Source: Amoebophrya sp. AT5.2 (lineage: Eukaryota > Sar > Dinophyceae > Syndiniales > Amoebophryaceae). From it: DNA of 21,657 nucleotides. The notes beneath the pieces are model-generated. The model saw only the letters and a program-made list of their open reading frames with translations, was not told where the DNA came from and ran no database searches. The position numbers were made by a program, and so were the translations under genes. The DNA lies in NCBI GenBank assembly GCA_005223375.1, contig RXOD01004484.1, positions 1 through 21,657 on the forward strand. Reading direction: 5' to 3'. The number at the start of each line of letters is the position of its first letter. Position 1 is the stretch's first letter. This document shows positions 18,633 through 21,657 of the stretch, in pieces.

Positions 18633-20270
18633 ACTATTCTTCTTGGCCGCTTCCGCAGCCTTTTTCTTGCGGTCTTCCTCCGCCTTTTTCTTACGCTCCT
18701 CTTTTTCCTTCTTCTTCTCCGCCGCCAGCGCAGGGCGCTTTTCCTCAAACTCCTTCAGGCACTTGAAGATCTCCTTTCCGGTGTGCTTGCGGAGGCAACC
18801 GCCCTTGTTGATCAAGTTGTAGCACTTCTCGCCGTAGGGACAGGGAGTTTTCTTCATCTCTTCCAGTTCCTCGGGAGTGAGTTTCTTTCCGCCCGAGTTC
18901 AGGCTCAGCGCGGTTTCTCCGTTGTTCGTTCCCGACGGCGCCGGACCACCACCCAGTCCTCCGAGATCAAAATGAATTCCTCCTCCGGACGGCGACGACA
19001 CGTCTACGACCGGCGGGCACACCATGCCACCCCCGAACAGCGAGACTCCGGTAGCGTTCGCCAAGTACTGGTTGTACTCCGCAGTGTGGGTGCGGTCCGT
19101 TTTGATCTTCAAACTGGCTCCGAACAGGCCGCACAACTCCTCCATGTGGTCCTGCTCGCTTTTCGTGTTCTTCAGCTGCACGCCACGATCCGAGTACACG
19201 CTCGTGTCCAAAATCTTTAACTTCTGGATCTGCGTTCTGATGTTGATCATGTTGTTTTTCGCCAGCGGGCGAAACGTCGCGCGGATCTGGGCGTCGTGCA
19301 CCTTGTCGAGGCGGAGAGAGTCCATGATGTAATTGTAGCGACTCTTGTCGGTTCTGCAGTCTTCGCCGAGCACCTGTTTTTCTTTGTTGAAGATGTCTTT
19401 TAATGCGGTAAGCCACATCATCGGCGAGATCCCATCGCGGCGCTTGACGAGTGGCAACAGGCGCTGCATTTCCGACTCGATGTAGTCCGTCATTGGACTT
19501 TCCTCCAAGATCATTTCCTCCATGATCTTCACGACGTCCGGACCGTTGTCTTCGGCGATCTGCGCAGCTGCCGGAAACCCGTCGAAGCACATCTCCTGGA
19601 TTTGATGCCCGATTTCACTCATCGTCCACCGCGTGCGCAGCATGCGGACACACCACCGAAACAGCGCCGACTGCCACTGCCGAAACGTCTTGCCCTTCCG
19701 CACCGGCGGACTGTAGAAGCGGTCCTGGACCTTTTTGTTCTTGTCCTTGTTCAAATCCCACTCCGGATCCGACATCGGCTTCACGTCGAGCAAAGACTTC
19801 CAGTCTTCTTTGTAGGCCCTGTCCATCTCGAAGATGTCATGGTCGTAATTCTCGTCGTCATCCTGATTCATGATGTCGTCGATCCGCGCGCCCTGGGCGT
19901 CGACCTTCTTCATCAGCTTGTCGACGTCGTTCGTGTTCAAATCGCTGTTGGCGCGGTCGCGCATCAACGACTCGATGACGCGCTGTCCATTTTCGGTCTC
20001 TGCTTCCGCGGCGTGCAGTTTCTCCTCGTATTTCTCTTTGATTTCCTTCAGCTTTTGCTCCAGTTCTTCCTTCTGGTTCTGCGCGACCTTGTCGACTTTT
20101 TCGATCAGCGAATCGGTCACTGATTCCGATTTGTCGTCTTTTTCATCCAGCGCGAAGCGAGCACTGCGAGGCTCCTGTTCCAAACGGCGGATGCGCACGC
20201 GCTGTTCCACCTCCCGCTCCATCTCTGCTCCGCACAGCGCCTGCGCGGCGTTTCCCATGCAGTTCCCCAT
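18630..20270 (-). CDS. gag: Gag, with CCCH zinc finger and N-terminal acylation motif
   Basis: The ATG at 20270 is chosen because the frame upstream begins only with GTG. The predicted 546-aa product starts MGNCMGNAAQAL, a match to N-myristoylation (Gly2) plus palmitoylation (Cys4) signals. Numbering from the ATG, a charged coiled coil lies at about 55-135 (KVAQNQKEELEQKLKEIKEK) and the capsid-like helical region at about 180-375, including FRQWQSALFRWCVRML. A CCCH finger has C477-x5-C483-x8-C492-x3-H496 (CPYGEKCYNLINKGGCLRKH), and the tail is Lys-rich. The capsid assembles around the element RNA and the finger should bind nucleic acid (known for Gag proteins in general). The stop is TGA at 18632-18630, and the same frame continues into protease. 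Confidence 0.85.
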   Translation of the reverse strand: MGNCMGNAAQALCGAEMEREVEQRVRIRRLEQEPRSARFALDEKDDKSESVTDSLIEKVDKVAQNQKEELEQKLKEIKEKYEEKLHAAEAETENGQRVIESLMRDRANSDLNTNDVDKLMKKVDAQGARIDDIMNQDDDENYDHDIFEMDRAYKEDWKSLLDVKPMSDPEWDLNKDKNKKVQDRFYSPPVRKGKTFRQWQSALFRWCVRMLRTRWTMSEIGHQIQEMCFDGFPAAAQIAEDNGPDVVKIMEEMILEESPMTDYIESEMQRLLPLVKRRDGISPMMWLTALKDIFNKEKQVLGEDCRTDKSRYNYIMDSLRLDKVHDAQIRATFRPLAKNNMINIRTQIQKLKILDTSVYSDRGVQLKNTKSEQDHMEELCGLFGASLKIKTDRTHTAEYNQYLANATGVSLFGGGMVCPPVVDVSSPSGGGIHFDLGGLGGGPAPSGTNNGETALSLNSGGKKLTPEELEEMKKTPCPYGEKCYNLINKGGCLRKHTGKEIFKCLKEFEEKRPALAAEKKKEKEERKKKAEEDRKKKAAEAAKKNS

Positions 20271-20343
20271 GTTGGTCTGCACAAGAAACTTAAACTTCTA
20301 GTTCTGCGTACTCGATCGCCACGTAAATGTCGCGAGGAAGGAG

Positions 20344-20541
20344 TTAGTTCTGTATGTAGTGCTGCACGTCCGACGCGGTAAGGTAGTAAAGAGTGTTCGT
20401 GTCGAAGGTGCGAATCAGCACGATGTTGCCGCTGTGCAAGAGACCGGCGACGAAGCCCAGTTTCCACTTGGGCGCGATCAGCGGCTTGCCCAAGTACTTG
20501 TTAAAGCGGTAGTAGACAGTTTCGCCAACGCGAAGGGTCAT
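20344..20541 (-). CDS. Small leader ORF upstream of gag (65 aa), SH3-like pattern
   Basis: It starts ATG-ACC-CTT-CGC at 20541 and stops at 20344, 73 bases before the gag ATG and in a different frame. The sequence runs MTLRVGETVYYRFNKYLG, then KWKLGFVAGLLHSGNIVLIR and YYLTASDVQHY. Alternating hydrophobic strands with VGETVYYR, W-x-x-G-x-V and a closing basic/aromatic stretch resemble the SH3-like beta-barrel at the end of retroelement integrases. The Pol of this element has a comparable stretch (SPGMQVAVRRQDGKF). It may be an accessory protein or a regulatory uORF. Gag would then need reinitiation, leaky scanning or splicing. Confidence 0.5.
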   Translation of the reverse strand: MTLRVGETVYYRFNKYLGKPLIAPKWKLGFVAGLLHSGNIVLIRTFDTNTLYYLTASDVQHYIQN

Positions 20542-20745
20542 ATGTAGTGATGATTAGGGTTGCAGCTGCAGCTCGGTTTTCCGGGTCGAAGGAGCCGCTT
20601 TCTCGAGTTTGTAGGTCTGTTGGCGAGCGGGGTTTGCTCGCGCGGTGAGGTCTTTGTCGAGGAAGTGGTTTCGAAGGCCGGATTGCGATCTGCGTCCGCA
20701 CTGGTTATCTGACTCCAAACTGAGGTAGCAGTCAAGAAAGAGACT
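20542..20745 (-). other. 5' leader of the retrotransposon
   Basis: Untranslated stretch between the primer-binding-like site and the small leader ORF. A packaging signal would be expected here. No distinct structure was identified by eye. Confidence 0.4.
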
Positions 20746-20760
20746 GCTCTGGCCTCACCA
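20746..20760 (-). other. Candidate primer binding site
   Basis: The minus strand reads TGGTGAGGCCAGAGC, beginning with the TGG that pairs with a tRNA 3' CCA end. It abuts the inner end of the LTR-like region (TTTTAGTA). I cannot name the matching tRNA; it is not the common initiator-Met site TGGTATCAGAGC. Confidence 0.4.
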
Positions 20761-20910
20761 TACTAAAATCCTATAGGCTAAACCTCTATCTAACAGCACG
20801 AACCGAAGGTACACGAAGTCAGGGTTCGAGACTCAGCTTACAGAACTCCAACTGGCGAAAACAGCCTCCCTTTTCCTTTCCTGCTACAGATTTTTGTTGA
20901 TTCGACTTGA

Positions 20911-20930
20911 GCCCTCACCGAAGTGAGGGC
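20911..20930 (-). repeat. UUCG tetraloop hairpin near the inner LTR end
   Basis: The minus strand reads GCCCTCAC-TTCG-GTGAGGGC: an 8-bp perfect stem closed C-G around UUCG, the well-known extra-stable RNA tetraloop. It is present only as RNA of the retrotransposon strand; the other strand has a CGAA loop. Confidence 0.75.
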
Positions 20931-21267
20931 CAAGATAACAAGAGATGCGAACAGCGTTCGGCTGAGGTCCATCAAAGTTCCATCTGTTTCTCATGGTTCA
21001 AAGTTTCGCTCGTCCCAAACAACAATCTCTCGCAATTTTTCCCTGTATCTGTCAAACAAAGTTCGATTCAAAACTTAGTGAATTTGAAGGTGTTTTCTAT
21101 AGCGTTCTCTCATTTCCCAGTGGTGAAACAAAGGCGAGTCAAAGACAGAAGAAAACTCACAACAAACACACCGAAGACTGTGCAGTTGGCTGTACAAATA
21201 CCGATTGAATTCAGGCTTTGTATTCACTGTAAAGTCACAAGAAACAGAGATACATTGATGACAGACA

Positions 21268-21284
21268 GCTGCGCAAAGCGCAGC
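21268..21284. repeat. Short stem-loop in the LTR
   Basis: GCTGCGC-AAA-GCGCAGC is a perfect 7-bp stem with a 3-base loop. It lies just downstream of the TATA box on the minus strand, so it would be near the 5' end of the transcript. Confidence 0.6.
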
Positions 21285-21354
21285 GTGCCAAATACACAAC
21301 TATACACTGAACTGAGACTGGAAAATACTGCTGTTGTAGTCGTTATTGGTGCTG

Positions 21355-21362
21355 TTTTTATA
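21355..21362 (-). promoter_or_regulatory. TATA box of the LTR
   Basis: The minus strand reads GAAC-TATAAAAA-CAGC. It is about 270 bases into the LTR-like region, suitable for U3-driven transcription leftward toward gag, with a start expected roughly 25-35 bases downstream. Confidence 0.5.
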
Positions 21363-21634
21363 GTTCTAAACAAGCTTTAGTTCACTTAATTATTTCTAGT
21401 GGTAGTTAAGGCTAATTTCTGCCAAACACAGCCTTGCTTTCCCAATTTCCATCCCCATCACCACACCCAATCCACACCTCCCAAAACCGCCTGCCGTTGC
21501 CCTTTGTAAAGCAATGCAAGCCCAACACCTCCCCGCGCACCACTGCACCAAGTTCTGCCTTCTCCTGTGGCCATCAGGATCAAACAGCAGGCGCAACAGC
21601 CTGGGTTCTTGCAGCAAGACCGTGACGGCCTAGT

Positions 21635-21657
21635 ACATGCTGGTAGGTTTTTAATAC
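21635..21657. repeat. Terminal direct repeat, right copy
   Basis: Exact match to bases 1-23. If the two copies are one sequence on a circle, the polypurine tract at 30-39 lies about 30-40 bases ahead of the LTR-like region that starts near 21635 on the minus strand, as a one-LTR retrotransposon circle would require. Confidence 0.9.

Larger units (their letters stand above)
20761..21635 (-). repeat. LTR-like region (single copy in window)
   Basis: It is non-coding, lies between the primer-like site and the window end, and carries a TATA box on the minus strand. On the minus strand it begins TACTAGGCCG and ends TTTTAGTA, so its tips form the short inverted repeat TACTA...TAGTA instead of the usual TG...CA. 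About 875 bp. A second copy is not in the window, so the boundaries are inferred. Confidence 0.5.
1..21657 (-). mobile_element. Ty1/copia-type LTR retrotransposon, interrupted by a TIR transposon
   Basis: Reading the minus strand, the order is LTR-like region, primer-binding-like site, gag with a CCCH finger, retropepsin, integrase, reverse transcriptase and RNase H. Integrase ahead of reverse transcriptase is the copia (Pseudoviridae) order; Ty3/gypsy has the reverse. All coding parts share one reading frame apart from a UGA after gag and a 10.1-kb insertion inside integrase. The gag-pol frames carry no other stop codons, which suggests a young or recently active copy before it was interrupted. 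Only one LTR-like region is visible. The ends of the window repeat each other, so the molecule may be circular. The protist or dinoflagellate origin is inferred from protein style only. Confidence 0.85.

Noticed and set aside
20825..20840. tRNA-like B box (GGTTCGAGACT) in the LTR-like region
   Set aside because: No A box, acceptor pairing or cloverleaf could be found around it.
20906..20913. GGCTCAAG on the minus strand, the 3' end of the dinoflagellate spliced leader
   Set aside because: Only eight bases match and they overlap the UUCG hairpin. That is too short to claim a relict spliced leader or to prove the host lineage.
1..21657. CRISPR arrays, rRNA or tRNA genes, bacterial operon signals
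   Set aside because: None were seen. The only tandem array is the 13-bp minisatellite without spacers, and the gene structures are eukaryotic.

Overview
The window looks like nuclear DNA of a unicellular eukaryote. It holds a Ty1/copia-type LTR retrotransposon on the minus strand, GT-AG introns of roughly 50-140 nt, TATA-like boxes, and no bacterial operon features. The enlarged copia Pol, with an HVDD reverse transcriptase box, a C2H2 finger and a repeated 'W..E..D...R.H..PR..Y..P' module, resembles elements I associate with dinoflagellates. That assignment is inference with low to moderate confidence.

Layout of the host element, read on the minus strand from right to left: LTR-like region (21635-20761), a primer-binding-site-like TGG sequence (20760-20746), a 65-aa leader ORF (20541-20344), gag (20270-18630), an in-frame UGA, protease plus the first half of integrase (18629-15614), the second half of integrase plus reverse transcriptase and RNase H (5491-57), and a polypurine tract at 39-30. 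The first and last 23 bases of the window are identical. The sequence may therefore be a closed circle of about 21,634 bp (for example a one-LTR circle) or an assembly closed on itself.

The integrase gene is split by a second element at 5492-15608 (10,117 bp). It has nearly identical outer inverted repeats (about 47 of 52 bases), diverged inverted repeats reaching about 470 bp inward, and a perfect 5-bp target duplication GAAGA on both sides. The insertion plus one duplication is 10,122 bp, a multiple of three, and the two pol halves are in phase on either side, so the insertion interrupts an otherwise open frame.

The inner element carries its own genes. On the plus strand is a four-exon gene (6285-7644) for a protein with two PD-(D/E)XK-nuclease-like repeats. 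On the minus strand are a five-exon gene of about 471 aa (14596-12822), a gene of at least four exons (12164-10634) and a long 764-aa reading frame (10378-8084) that may be the last exon of the preceding gene. I recognise no standard transposase. This inner element, a large multi-gene, intron-bearing TIR transposon with 5-bp target duplications and a nuclease-like protein, is the best candidate here for an undescribed system.
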